A stretch of 64,000 bases of DNA from Microbulbifer aggregans (GCF_001750105.1 NZ_CP014143.1:3255501-3319500); one strand, 5' to 3'. Shown: positions 43,525 to 52,459, counted from the first letter of the stretch. The notes: a model not told the origin generated them from the letters alone. Made by a program: numbers and translations.

Positions 43525-44376
43525 TTAATGATATTCCTCACCGCCCGAGACATTCATCGCCTCGCCGGTGATATAGGAAGCCTCTTCAGAACAGAGGAAA
43601 GCGCAGGCCTTGGCAACATCCTCCTGCAAGCCGGGGCGGCCGAGAGGAATTCGTGCACGCATATCTTCCATATAGCGGTCGTATCCCTTACCGGTGACCT
43701 CGGAAAAATGTGCGTTCTGCCAGGCACCCAGTCCGGTAGTGACGTGATTGGGGCAAATGGTGTTTACGGTAATTCCCGCTGACCCCAGTTCCTGCGCCGC
43801 AGCGCGAGTCAGCCCCACCAGTCCATGTTTGGAGGCGGTATAGGCCGCCGCATGGGCAAAGCCGGACTTGGAAGCCTGGCTGCCAATATTGATGATGCGA
43901 CCTCCGTGCCCCTGACGAAGCATGACTTCGGCCGCATACTTGATGCCGAGGAAGGCTCCACGCAGGTTCACCCCCAGCACTGCATCCCACTTGTCGACGG
44001 GCATCTCCACCACTGGCTGCATCAGGTAACCGATACCGGCGTTGTTGACCCAGATATCCAGGGAGCCGAAATGCCCCAGGGCAAACTCTGCTGCCGCCTG
44101 CACTTCCTGCGGCTCCAGAACATTGCAGGTATAGGTCGCGACATCGCCGCCGGCCGCACGGATTTCTGCCGCTATCTCCTCCATCTCAGCGGTGGTCCCC
44201 ACCGCTTGTGCAGGAAGATTCTCACCCGCCGCATGACCAATATCAGTCAGCACCACCCTGACGCCTTCCGCTGCCAGCCGTCTGGCCATGGCTTCGCCGA
44301 GCCCATCACGGCGCCCTGCTCCGGTAATTACCGCGACCTTGTCGCGCAATTCGGGATACTTGCCCTGTGTTTCCAT
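43525..44376 (-). CDS. Short-chain dehydrogenase/reductase
   Basis: This 283-aa SDR has the cofactor motif AVITGAGRRDGLGEAMA near residue 14, WVNNAGIGYLMQP near 107, the Ser in INIGSQASKSG and the catalytic YTASK. It is of the classical type. I start it at ATG 44376 after GAGGGGGC. The cofactor-binding region has Asp after the second strand (VVLTDIGH), which favours NAD. It is 11 bp downstream of the REDY-like gene. Its substrate is unknown; an alcohol or ketone side chain of a tetrapyrrole or its fragments would suit the context. Confidence 0.88.
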   Translation of the reverse strand: METQGKYPELRDKVAVITGAGRRDGLGEAMARRLAAEGVRVVLTDIGHAAGENLPAQAVGTTAEMEEIAAEIRAAGGDVATYTCNVLEPQEVQAAAEFALGHFGSLDIWVNNAGIGYLMQPVVEMPVDKWDAVLGVNLRGAFLGIKYAAEVMLRQGHGGRIINIGSQASKSGFAHAAAYTASKHGLVGLTRAAAQELGSAGITVNTICPNHVTTGLGAWQNAHFSEVTGKGYDRYMEDMRARIPLGRPGLQEDVAKACAFLCSEEASYITGEAMNVSGGEEYH

Positions 44377-44405
44377 CTTGTTGCGCCCCCTCACAAAGAC
44401 TGTAT

Positions 44406-44717
44406 TCAGACGATTTCGGTCAACATGAACTGCGGATTGTCCGCGAACTGCTGGAACTCGCTGGCGACCCGCTGCATCGTCTCGCTGGAGACATCCCCCC
44501 CCAGCTTCTCCATGTCATTCACTACCAGCAGCTCGACATACTGGTAGGGCGCTGGCGTCTCGGTGCCCAGCAGGCCGGTGGTACGCAGAACAGAGAAGTC
44601 GTCCACAGAACCGAGTTTGCGCACGGTGGGCAGGTCAGTGCTCCTGGCCCACTGCTCATAATCAGATGGACTGACGCCCGGTTTGAGGTTGAACAGCACG
44701 ACAATTGTGGTGGTCAC
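44406..44717 (-). CDS. REDY/EthD-like dimeric alpha-beta barrel protein
   Basis: This 103-aa protein resembles the small dimeric ferredoxin-like barrel proteins of the EthD/REDY (HapK) type. The start TTTIVVLFNLKPGVSPSDYE and the segments DLPTVRKLGSVDDFSVL and PYQYVELLVVNDMEKL fit that group, named from a prodigiosin-linked protein, which also deals with linked pyrroles. It is the first gene of the nine-gene minus-strand operon and lies 53 bases from an operator-like palindrome. It could bind a linear tetrapyrrole or help an oxygenase; this is not shown by the sequence alone. Confidence 0.7.
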   Translation of the reverse strand: MTTTIVVLFNLKPGVSPSDYEQWARSTDLPTVRKLGSVDDFSVLRTTGLLGTETPAPYQYVELLVVNDMEKLGGDVSSETMQRVASEFQQFADNPQFMLTEIV

Positions 44718-44769
44718 GGCTTTGCCTCCGGCTGATGATCAATGTCATTCCATCCTATTCTTGAGCTAA

Positions 44770-44787
44770 TGTTATGTCAATATAACA
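44770..44787. promoter_or_regulatory. Operator candidate TGTTAT-N6-ATAACA (perfect arms)
   Basis: Perfect inverted repeat 53-70 bases upstream of the first gene of the Rieske/CoA operon. Matching elements occur at 46452 and 52512, all in divergent or leading promoter regions of this cluster. The GntR/HutC regulator at 49229 is the likely ligand. Confidence 0.65.
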
Positions 44788-44957
44788 ATTGTGAGGGCGA
44801 CGGATTTGAGGCCGAGGGCATATGAGGGCCCCCTAAAAGGAAGCGAGAGCCAACCTCTAACGAAAAAGGGAATAAGAAGAGCGGAGGGAAAAGGAGAAAT
44901 GTGGCGTGCAGCCGGAGCTACACGCGCAACCATGGAAGGCAAATATTTCGCTGCTAG

Positions 44958-45626
44958 TCAGGCCTTGGCCACAAGGCTGTCGACGAACGCATGGTAGGCG
45001 GTGCGCACCTCCTGCAGGGTCTCGCTGACCGCCGCAGAGCGGTTGATCCAGGACCACCAGGCGCCAAGCGCGGGAAAATCTTCCAGTGGCTTTTTGACTC
45101 CGGCCACAGGGGCCAGCTCCTGCAGATACAGCATCGTCGGAGCCAACGCAATATCACCCAGCGTCAGCTGACGATCGCTACCGAAATCGCTGATCAATCG
45201 CTCCCCTTTCATCAGTTCAGCGCGCAAACTTTCCGCGATACCCTCTGCAATACCGTCCGCATCCTCCTGTCCTATGCCCATGGCGGCGCGGAACAACGGA
45301 AACAGCGCATTGGCAGCCAGGTGGAAATCCGCATACCGGCCCAGCATGCGCATCTGCGCCCGCTCCAGTGCAGTGGCAGGTAACAGTGCACTGCGTCCCG
45401 CTGGTGCGGTCTCGGCAAGGTATTCCATGATTGCCCAGCTTTCCGCGATGGTGTCACCGCTCTCGAGCTCGAGTACCGGCACCTTGCCCAGCGGAAAGCG
45501 CTCCAGGAAAGCCTCGGTTCTCAGGGGGACCGGCGGCGGCAGCACCTCCAGCGGCAGTGCATCCATGCGGGCCTGGATACGGACCCGCGCCGCATAGGGT
45601 GAATGAGGCAAGCTGTACAGTTTCAT
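44958..45626 (-). CDS. Glutathione S-transferase family protein
   Basis: This 222-aa cytosolic GST has an N-terminal thioredoxin-like domain with KLYSLPHSPYAARVR, the cis-Pro and glutathione-binding segment GKVPVLELESGDTIAESWAI, and an all-helical C-terminal domain. ATG 45626 follows GGGAGAC and gives a normal GST start; the frame is open 16 codons further. It is 16 bp downstream of a membrane protein gene. Zeta-class GSTs isomerise maleyl to fumaryl groups, so a cis-trans isomerase acting on a substituted maleate would suit this pathway, though detoxification is equally possible. Confidence 0.85.
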   Translation of the reverse strand: MKLYSLPHSPYAARVRIQARMDALPLEVLPPPVPLRTEAFLERFPLGKVPVLELESGDTIAESWAIMEYLAETAPAGRSALLPATALERAQMRMLGRYADFHLAANALFPLFRAAMGIGQEDADGIAEGIAESLRAELMKGERLISDFGSDRQLTLGDIALAPTMLYLQELAPVAGVKKPLEDFPALGAWWSWINRSAAVSETLQEVRTAYHAFVDSLVAKA

Positions 45627-45642
45627 CACAAGTCTCCCGCGA

Positions 45643-46308
45643 TCAGTTAATAAGATGCAGACCATAAGCGGCATTGGCCAGCAGCCCCACCCAGATCAGA
45701 AAAACAAAGGGCCGGCAGGAGGCAATCGAACTGCGGATAGTCTGATTGACCGAGGCACTGTCATTACCCGACATCAATTCACCCCAGGCAGAACCGAACA
45801 ATTTCAGGCGCATGCGAATGATTAACCCGCACAGCACAAGCAAGGCGAAAATGCCCAGCTTGATCGCGAGCCAGTCCGCGGCAAGGATGAAATTGGTCGC
45901 CAGTGCGTAACCTGCCAGCGCGAGCAACCCGATGATCAGGACTACCCGCAGGTAGAAATCGAAGCGGGTCAGCGCCGGGACAAAAGACTTGCCTTGGGCA
46001 AAGTGAAGCGTCGCCACCAGCGCCAGCCAGCCGAGGCAAAATACCCACGCAACCCCCAACCACACTGGCGCTACAGAAAACTGCCCGGTCATGTGAGCCA
46101 GCTGCAATCCCAGAGGCAGTATCAGCGGCATACAGAACCGCGGCCCCTGGTCACAGCCCATCATGATGGTCAGAGCGGTGCTCCGTGCCTGCGGCGACAG
46201 ATCCGACCTGGTTACGTAGCGACTGGCATAAAAAGTGCCCAGATCGCCCCCGAGCCAATAGACAAAGCAAAGGTTGTGCAACAACTTAACGAAGAGGTAT
46301 GCGCTCAT
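45643..46308 (-). CDS. Unknown integral membrane protein (CopD/DUF-like, 221 aa)
   Basis: This 221-aa protein has about six membrane segments. The N-terminal FVKLLHNLCFVYWLGGDLG and several His and Cys residues resemble CopD-type or related small membrane proteins that may carry haem or metal. I cannot name it more precisely. It is divergent from the isochorismatase gene, with an operator-like element between them, and is followed by the GST gene. A role in electron supply to the Rieske oxygenase or in transport is only a guess. Confidence 0.65.
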   Translation of the reverse strand: MSAYLFVKLLHNLCFVYWLGGDLGTFYASRYVTRSDLSPQARSTALTIMMGCDQGPRFCMPLILPLGLQLAHMTGQFSVAPVWLGVAWVFCLGWLALVATLHFAQGKSFVPALTRFDFYLRVVLIIGLLALAGYALATNFILAADWLAIKLGIFALLVLCGLIIRMRLKLFGSAWGELMSGNDSASVNQTIRSSIASCRPFVFLIWVGLLANAAYGLHLIN

Positions 46309-46451
46309 ACTGGTACATTCTTATTAATTGAGGTAACAATAACGACAAAAGGCTGACGCTGCACCCGGCATGCGGGACACCCGCCCCGGAGCCGAACTGC
46401 CAGAGCCCTTCCAGGGCTCAAACGAGCTCCGCGTTGCCGCATTAGGCATAT

Positions 46452-46469
46452 TGATATACCATTATAACA
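46452..46469. promoter_or_regulatory. Operator candidate TGATAT-N6-ATAACA
   Basis: Same architecture as the palindrome at 44770 with one mismatch in the left arm. It lies 36 bases before the isochorismatase start and in the divergent promoter of the membrane protein gene. Confidence 0.55.
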
Positions 46470-46504
46470 ACAATTACAATCCTGCCACTGATTCGGGGGC
46501 GACC

Positions 46505-47173
46505 ATGGAAACAACAACAAAAACAGCCAAAGAGATTTACCGGGAAGTCAAAGCCAACCCCGCGCGCAAACGGTTTGGGTTTGGCGGCAAGGCAGCACTG
46601 GTGAATGTGGACCCGCAGAAAGCCTACACACGCACAGATCTGTTCAAGACGGCCTACGAAACAGACCCCAACCAGTTGCACTACATCAACGAGCTGGCAA
46701 AGAGCTTCCGCGCAAAAGACTGGCCGGTTATCTGGACCCACGTGGCCTACATGGATTCCGGTGAGGATGCCGGCATCTGGGGTACCCGCACCGACACCCC
46801 CGATTCATTGCAGAATATAAAATTCGACTCCACCCGCAGTGAATTCGATGATCGGCTCGAAATCGACCGCAACCGCGATGTCATCTACTGCAAAAAAATG
46901 CCCAGTGCATTCTTTGAGACCCAACTGCAATCTCTGCTGGTCTGGCATCAGGTCGACACGGTGATCATTACCGGCGGCTCAACTTCGGGCTGTATCCGCG
47001 CGACTGCCGTCGACAGTCTCTCCCGGGGCTACCGGACCATCGTTCCTGAAGAGTGCGTGGCCGATAAACACGAAAGCTACCACTACGCAAACCTTACCGA
47101 TCTCTCGCTCAAGTACGCCGATGTAGTGGATGTCGCTGAAGTCTTTCACTGGCTGGAAACTAAAAATACCTGA
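46505..47173 (+). CDS. Isochorismatase-family amidase (maleamate/N-carbamoylsarcosine amidase-like)
   Basis: This 222-aa cysteine hydrolase has the Asp-Lys-Cys triad: Asp36 in ALVNVDPQKAY, Lys131 in YCKKMPSAFF, and Cys163 in GGSTSGCIRATAVDS. The STSGCIRA signature is that of N-carbamoylsarcosine amidase and maleamate amidohydrolase (NicF) rather than of true isochorismatases. The start ATG 46505 follows GGGGGCGACC. It is upstream of two PuuE-type hydrolases on the same strand. An imide ring opened by those enzymes would yield a maleamate, which this amidase could turn into a maleate plus ammonia. Confidence 0.85.
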   Translation: METTTKTAKEIYREVKANPARKRFGFGGKAALVNVDPQKAYTRTDLFKTAYETDPNQLHYINELAKSFRAKDWPVIWTHVAYMDSGEDAGIWGTRTDTPDSLQNIKFDSTRSEFDDRLEIDRNRDVIYCKKMPSAFFETQLQSLLVWHQVDTVIITGGSTSGCIRATAVDSLSRGYRTIVPEECVADKHESYHYANLTDLSLKYADVVDVAEVFHWLETKNT

Positions 47174-47255
47174 GCAGTGGCGGCGCGGCACAAGGACCGC
47201 GCCTGCCCTCAGTAACACTCCTGCGCGACCCGCGTGAAAACAGTCGAGGCTGCCC

Positions 47256-48218
47256 ATGCAATCCGACCCCGGTTTTTATGAATACTGGCCCTACCACCAG
47301 CGCCCCCGCCTGACCTGGCCAAACGGTGCTCGAGTCGCTTTCTGGGTCGCACCCAACATTGAATTCTATGAGCTCAACCCGCCCGCCAATCCGCACCGCA
47401 AGGCGTGGCCACAACCGAGCCCGGCGGTCCCCGGTTACAGCATTCGCGACTACGGTAATCGCGTCGGACATATGCGCCAGATGGCGCTGCTGAATAAATA
47501 TGGGGTCCGTGGTTCCATCTCCCTCTCCACCGCTCTCTGCGAACACCACCCTGAAATCATCGAGCTCTGCCAGGAGCGCAACTGGGAGTTTTTCAGCCAC
47601 GGTATCTACAACACCCGCTACACCTATGGCATGTCCGCAGAGCAGGAACGCAGCATGATTCGGGATTCCATGGAGACCATTTACCGGCACACCGGACAGA
47701 AGTGCGCCGGATACCTTGCTCCGGCTCTGTCCCATTCGGAAGATACTCTCGATCTATTTGCCGAGGTGGGAACTGAACTCTTCGGCGATGACGGGGGCTT
47801 TTACACCTGCGACCTGTTTCACGACGACCAGCCCACCCCAATCAATCTGCGCAGCGGCAAGCGTTTTGTTTCGGTGCCCTACTCCCTGGAGATGAACGAC
47901 ACCATCGCCTACGTGGTGAATAAGGTAGAGCCCCGCCGCTATGGTCAGATGCTGAAAGAAAATTTCGATCGCCTGTATCAGGAGGGCGCGGAGAGCGGCA
48001 CCGTGATGTGCATTCCAACGCACAATTACCAGGTGAGCTGCCCACACCGCATGCGCGCGTTCGAGGAGGCCCTGGAGTACATCACAGGCCATTCTGACGT
48101 CTGGGTAACGACCGGGCGGGAAATTGCCGAATATTATCTCCAGCACTTTTACGATACCGCACGCGCCGATATCGAGCACAAGAACGCATCGGCAAAATGG
48201 GAGGCGACCTGTCAATGA
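47256..48218 (+). CDS. PuuE-type polysaccharide-deacetylase-fold hydrolase (second)
   Basis: This 320-aa protein is of the same broad type as the gene at 42604, with an N-terminal extension. Segments such as GARVAFWVAPNIEFYE, SIRDYGNRVGHMRQMALL and NWEFFSHGIYNTRYTYGMS place the catalytic His/Asp region of the NodB fold as in cyclic amide hydrolases. It has no signal peptide. Its stop overlaps the start of the third paralogue (ATGA), so the two are coupled. It and the third copy share the DYGNRVG motif and differ from the first copy, perhaps reflecting different ring fragments. Confidence 0.8.
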   Translation: MQSDPGFYEYWPYHQRPRLTWPNGARVAFWVAPNIEFYELNPPANPHRKAWPQPSPAVPGYSIRDYGNRVGHMRQMALLNKYGVRGSISLSTALCEHHPEIIELCQERNWEFFSHGIYNTRYTYGMSAEQERSMIRDSMETIYRHTGQKCAGYLAPALSHSEDTLDLFAEVGTELFGDDGGFYTCDLFHDDQPTPINLRSGKRFVSVPYSLEMNDTIAYVVNKVEPRRYGQMLKENFDRLYQEGAESGTVMCIPTHNYQVSCPHRMRAFEEALEYITGHSDVWVTTGREIAEYYLQHFYDTARADIEHKNASAKWEATCQ

Positions 48219-49159
48219 GCGATCGTAAACCGCTCGGCTCCGAGCACCTCCAATACCCCCAACGCCATTACGGCATGGACCATAGCCACTATGAGTGGCA
48301 GATGCTGACGGAACGAGAGCCCGTACACTGGCAGCAGGGTGAACTGGCGCTCTGGGTTAACGTCAGCCTGCAGTTCTTCCCTCTCAACCAGCGAGGCACG
48401 CCTTTTCCACCCCCGGGGGGCATGACCATGCCCTATCCCGATCTGCGCCACTTTTCTCTGCGGGATTACGGCAACCGGGTCGGGATCTACCGCATTCTGC
48501 GAGCACTGGACCAATACGGGGTAAAACCAACCTTCGCCGTCAACGGCGAACTGGCACTGCGGACTCCGTACCTCATGCACATGTTGCGTGAACGCGGGGA
48601 TGAACTGATCGCCCACGGTTGGAATATGGATTCACCGCACTATGGCGGCCAGGCACAGGAAGAAGAGGCAGAGCTGATCAGCCGTACGCTGGACACTCTA
48701 CAGGAGGCAAGCGGGCAATCCGTCCAGGGCTGGCTCAGCCCGGGCAAGGTGCACAGCGAAAACACTCCGACACTGCTGGCGAAACACGGCATTGAATATT
48801 TTTGCGACTGGGTCAACGACGATATGCCCTACCACTTCCGGACCGGGAGCGGTGCACTATGGGCCATGCCGCTCTCCACTGAGCTCGAAGACCAGTTCAT
48901 TCTGCGAAATAACCTGCATTCCGAAACCTCCTACGCAGAACAGATCGAAGATGCATGCCGCTTCCTGCTGGCAGAGGCGCGGCAGCAGGGAGGGCGTATC
49001 CTCGCACTCAACATCCACCCCTGGATGCTCGGGCAGCCGCACCGAATCGGCTATCTGGAGCGCGTCCTGGAGTTCGTCACTGCGCAGCCGGGCGTTTTTT
49101 CCGCGCCCGCTGGTACCCTGCTCGAGCAATGCGCCCGGCCTGTGACTGAACCTGCCTGA
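48215..49159 (+). CDS. PuuE-type polysaccharide-deacetylase-fold hydrolase (third)
   Basis: This 314-aa paralogue starts at ATG 48215, which overlaps the preceding stop and follows GGGAGGC. It keeps SLRDYGNRVGIYRILRALDQYG and RGDELIAHGWNMDS from the family. No signal peptide is present, so it acts in the cytoplasm. Both halves of the pair are needed to explain their tight coupling, and they may form a heteromer. The GntR regulator gene follows 70 bp downstream on the same strand. Confidence 0.8.
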   Translation: MSDRKPLGSEHLQYPQRHYGMDHSHYEWQMLTEREPVHWQQGELALWVNVSLQFFPLNQRGTPFPPPGGMTMPYPDLRHFSLRDYGNRVGIYRILRALDQYGVKPTFAVNGELALRTPYLMHMLRERGDELIAHGWNMDSPHYGGQAQEEEAELISRTLDTLQEASGQSVQGWLSPGKVHSENTPTLLAKHGIEYFCDWVNDDMPYHFRTGSGALWAMPLSTELEDQFILRNNLHSETSYAEQIEDACRFLLAEARQQGGRILALNIHPWMLGQPHRIGYLERVLEFVTAQPGVFSAPAGTLLEQCARPVTEPA

Positions 49160-49183
49160 GCCCGGCTGTTATTTGACATAGAA

Positions 49184-49201
49184 TGTTATATCATTATGCG
49201 C
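49184..49201. promoter_or_regulatory. Half operator TGTTAT before the GntR gene
   Basis: The left arm of the cluster motif is present 28-45 bases upstream of the regulator's start codon; the right arm (ATGCGC) is poor. It could allow autoregulation. Confidence 0.35.
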
Positions 49202-49228
49202 TTTAACAAGGGCACAGGAGGCAATGCT

Positions 49229-50011
49229 ATGGATGCCGTGAATACCCTGTTCAGTAAGCAGCAACTGGAATCACTCACAGAAGAGTCGCATGCCCCACTC
49301 TATTACCAGCTTTATGCACTGCTGAAAAATGCCATCCTGAACGGCACACTGGAGCATGGTGACCAGATGCCGACAGAGTTGCAATTGGCCGATGCATTCA
49401 GCGTATCCCGTATTACCGCCAAGCGCGCAATGGATGAGCTGGCAGCCGAAAGCCTGGTAGAGCGTCGCCGTGGCAAGGGCACCCACGTAATTTACGAGTA
49501 CAAACAACAGCCGGTGAAGGCGCCACTCGTGGGCATGCTGCAAGAGATTGAAAGCATGGCTCGTCACTCGGACGTGGAAGTGCGCAGCTGCGAAAAACTG
49601 CAACCGCCCGCTGAGATCCGTGAGGAACTGGGCCTGGCAACCGGTGACACTGCCCTGTTACTCGAGCGTACCCGCTCACGAGACGGCGCCCCATTCGGCT
49701 ACTACGTCAGCTGGACAGCGGGGTTAAAAGGAAAGGTGACAGCGAAGCAGTTTGCAACCACGCCGAGGCTGGAGATCTTCCGCAAACAGGGGCTGGAAAT
49801 TGCCCACGTCACCCAGACTCTGAGTGCCGAGGCCGCTACGGCAGAGAGCGCCCGGGAACTGGAAACTACAGTGGGCGCGCCACTACTCAGCCTGACCCGC
49901 CGCTCGTATAGCAAGGTCAACGGCAAAGAACAGCTGGTGGATATTCTGCATGTGCTCTACCACCCTGACCGCTTCAAGTATCAGATGGATCTAAAAGCCG
50001 ACGAGATCTGA
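49229..50011 (+). CDS. GntR/HutC-family transcriptional regulator
   Basis: This 260-aa regulator has an N-terminal winged helix (APLYYQLYALLKNAILNG, DQMPTELQLADAFSVSRITAKRAMDELA, quoted in parts) at residues 20-85 and a C-terminal UTRA effector domain, typical of the HutC subfamily. ATG 49229 follows GGAGG by seven bases; an earlier in-frame ATG at 49196 lacks a site. It lies centrally in the cluster. HutC-type proteins bind inverted repeats, and the shared TGTTAT-N6-ATAACA element of this cluster is the best candidate. The inducer is probably a pathway intermediate. Confidence 0.88.
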   Translation: MDAVNTLFSKQQLESLTEESHAPLYYQLYALLKNAILNGTLEHGDQMPTELQLADAFSVSRITAKRAMDELAAESLVERRRGKGTHVIYEYKQQPVKAPLVGMLQEIESMARHSDVEVRSCEKLQPPAEIREELGLATGDTALLLERTRSRDGAPFGYYVSWTAGLKGKVTAKQFATTPRLEIFRKQGLEIAHVTQTLSAEAATAESARELETTVGAPLLSLTRRSYSKVNGKEQLVDILHVLYHPDRFKYQMDLKADEI

Positions 50012-50030
50012 GTTCTTCTCGAGTCTCGCT

Positions 50031-50765
50031 CTATTGGTTTGCATTCACTGCCGGCCGGGTACTGGGCCAAAGTTCAGCACCCGGCCACCGACCATCCAGA
50101 TTTTTCAGCCGCACCACCCAGTTTGCGCCCCTTTGTTGCCAGCGGTATTCGTGTAACAACCCATTTGCCAGCCAATAATCGGCTCCACTCTCGTACTGAC
50201 CACCGGAATAACGAAAGTGATCCAACTCCACACCCTCCTCGGCTTGAGGGTTGCCACTGCCGCTACTACCCAGATACTGCACGCTGCGGACTGAAAATTC
50301 GGGCTCAAACAACCTGGTTTCCTGGGTTGGATCATGAATCCAGGGTACCAACACTCTACCACTGCCACCCTCGGCGACGAGCGCTTGAATAATTCCACCG
50401 ACAAAGACCCGCAGCAGGGGAAAGCAATGCGCATCACCCACGGCGACACTGCGGGCGGGGGCTCCCCGGGGGCGATAACGATAAACACCTTGCTCCGGTG
50501 AAGCAGCGAATGTGGCTGTCGCGACAGACTCCTCCGAGATCGTGGATCGCCACTGCAACAGACAACGCTCCATCCCTGCCCCGCTGAAGTGAACCCGAAC
50601 GACAATGACAACGGACAACAGGGGAATCGCTCGTTGACTGAGCATTGCAAAGCCACGCTCTGTGCGCGACAACTGCCAACTCTCACTCACGGGGACCAAG
50701 TGCCCATCACAAAGGTACTCGTATTCTCCCCCGGCCAATAGCCGGGATTCCTGCGGAGCAATCAA
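50031..50765 (-). CDS. Unknown protein coupled to the tandem nitrilase (about 244 aa)
   Basis: I do not recognise this protein. The frame is open to 50957, but the likely start is TTG 50765, whose bases overlap the nitrilase stop (TTGA), giving 244 aa. It has a beta-rich look, with a repeated pattern like GGEYEYLCDGHLVPVSESWQL near the start and a C-terminal segment rich in Trp and Tyr. There is no signal peptide or membrane helix. Close coupling to the nitrilase suggests a shared function in the same pathway. The start remains uncertain. Confidence 0.6.
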   Translation of the reverse strand: MIAPQESRLLAGGEYEYLCDGHLVPVSESWQLSRTERGFAMLSQRAIPLLSVVIVVRVHFSGAGMERCLLQWRSTISEESVATATFAASPEQGVYRYRPRGAPARSVAVGDAHCFPLLRVFVGGIIQALVAEGGSGRVLVPWIHDPTQETRLFEPEFSVRSVQYLGSSGSGNPQAEEGVELDHFRYSGGQYESGADYWLANGLLHEYRWQQRGANWVVRLKNLDGRWPGAELWPSTRPAVNANQ

Positions 50766-52459
50766 AGCGCTGGCTCCCCGGCAACCGTCAACAAGCTGCG
50801 AGTAGACTGATGCGGACGACTGTGGAGCAAATGAGTGTTGGCAGAAATCATCTTGTTCTCCGCGGCAACGGGGTGCAGGAAGGCAATGGTCACCTCGCCT
50901 TTCTGCATGGTATTCAGGGGCATGTTGATGTTGCCGTCGAAGTGTCGCTCCTGCCACGGCTGCATCAAGGTGAATTCACGCTCCAACGTAGCCAGCAGAC
51001 CACCTCCACTGCGACTACAGGCTGCCAGGCAAACTCGGTTTTCCGCTGCCCGCGCCGACAGTAGCAAGGACATATCTTTGCTCTTGTGCACTTTTGCCAC
51101 CCGCTCTCCATTGCGGGGCACCAACAGACAGTGGGCGCCTTTGATAGCCGCAATGCGTGCGAGCTCCGGGTACAGACAGTCATCCCCCGCCAGAATGGCA
51201 ACACGCCCCCAAGGTAGATCGAGTACATGCAGGTCATGCCCGGATGGCGCCAGGCCGAGCGCACTGCGATGAAGTTCCGCCTGTTCGAGTCGGCGACGGC
51301 CCTGATCCAGTAACAACCCCAGGTGACGCCACTCTCCCGGCTCGCCCTCAATCACACTCATACAGATCTGCAGGCCCCTGCGCGCGCTGATCTGGGACAG
51401 GCGCTCCTCAGCGAAACGACACAGCTCCACGGTGCGCTCCCAGTTTGTCGCAGCGTCCCGCACCGGGAAACACGCCGGAAGTACGGCCAGGCGGACGGTA
51501 TCCGGCAGCGCCGATAGCAATGCCTCGGCACGATGAACTGCCGTGGCACCCTCACCCTGTGGATTGAGCAGAGCGACTTCGATACAGCTGGCTGCGCCAC
51601 TGGGCACGTCCTCAGCTTCCAGCTCGAGGGGACCATAGAGCGATGGTCTGCGCCGCGCCAGATTTCCCATGTACAACTCCAGACGCTGCGCGCGATCGGG
51701 AATATCCGCCACCACCACTTGCTCCCTGCCCCGATCTGCTACCACCAGAGGCCGCCCATCAGGTCCGACTACCTGGCTTTCCCCTGCCCCGTAAAGCAGT
51801 GCCTCAGGAATCGAAGTCAGACTACTGACCTGTGTCAGCTCACCAACTGGCACCAGGGGGCCCACTTTATTGGCCGCAACCATAAAAAGGCTGTTTTCCG
51901 CAGCCCTTGCCCTCACATGCAGGCTTGCTTCGTCAAAAGCAAAGGAGTTGAGGGAGTTGCACAAAATATCTGCACCGGCGAGTGCCAAACGGCGGGACGG
52001 CTCAAAGCTGATACCGTCCCGACAGGCAATGAAACCTATTCTGCCCAGCTCCGTTTCGACCAGCCCTGCCGCACGAGTCGCCGGCGTGAAGAAATCGTTT
52101 TCGTGCCCCATAAGACTCTGCTTGTCCGCCTCACCAAGCAGGTCGCCAGTCGGACCATATAACAGGGAAGTCACCGTGATCTGTGGTCGCTGACGGCGCA
52201 GAGAGACGTTAATCAGGACGTAGCACTGATGGTGGCGGGCCCGCTCGGCTATCGCCGCCAGAAATGGGCCAGGCAAAGCGACCGCACAGGCCCAGGCCTC
52301 TTCCCGATCGCGATACCAGGATATGTGATTACAGAATTCGGGCAGAACTGCCAGCCGCGCCCCCTCTGCGGCGGCGGCATCGATCATACGGATACAGGTA
52401 GCCAGGTTTTCGGCAATATCTGTTCCAGTGGCAAATTGCAGCGCAGCAACCTTTGACAT
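50762..52459 (-). CDS. Tandem carbon-nitrogen hydrolase with a degenerate second domain
   Basis: This 565-aa protein has two nitrilase-superfamily domains. The first (residues 1-280) keeps the Glu-Lys-Cys triad: Glu41 in AVLPEF, Lys113 in EADKQSL, and Cys146 in GFIACRDG. In the second (about 290-540) the corresponding positions have changed: Ala329 in AVLPACF, no Lys at the usual site, and Gly425 in AILAGDD, so it is probably a structural pseudo-domain. The enzyme likely hydrolyses an amide, carbamoyl or nitrile bond. It is divergent from the chlorophyll b reductase-like gene, with an operator candidate between them, and may release nitrogen from ring fragments. Confidence 0.85.
   Translation of the reverse strand: MSKVAALQFATGTDIAENLATCIRMIDAAAAEGARLAVLPEFCNHISWYRDREEAWACAVALPGPFLAAIAERARHHQCYVLINVSLRRQRPQITVTSLLYGPTGDLLGEADKQSLMGHENDFFTPATRAAGLVETELGRIGFIACRDGISFEPSRRLALAGADILCNSLNSFAFDEASLHVRARAAENSLFMVAANKVGPLVPVGELTQVSSLTSIPEALLYGAGESQVVGPDGRPLVVADRGREQVVVADIPDRAQRLELYMGNLARRRPSLYGPLELEAEDVPSGAASCIEVALLNPQGEGATAVHRAEALLSALPDTVRLAVLPACFPVRDAATNWERTVELCRFAEERLSQISARRGLQICMSVIEGEPGEWRHLGLLLDQGRRRLEQAELHRSALGLAPSGHDLHVLDLPWGRVAILAGDDCLYPELARIAAIKGAHCLLVPRNGERVAKVHKSKDMSLLLSARAAENRVCLAACSRSGGGLLATLEREFTLMQPWQERHFDGNINMPLNTMQKGEVTIAFLHPVAAENKMISANTHLLHSRPHQSTRSLLTVAGEPAL

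Noticed and set aside
42604..49159. Polysaccharide deacetylases as cell-wall or chitin enzymes
   Set aside because: None has a signal peptide, and the motifs fit the PuuE/cyclic amide hydrolase branch; gene context is catabolic.
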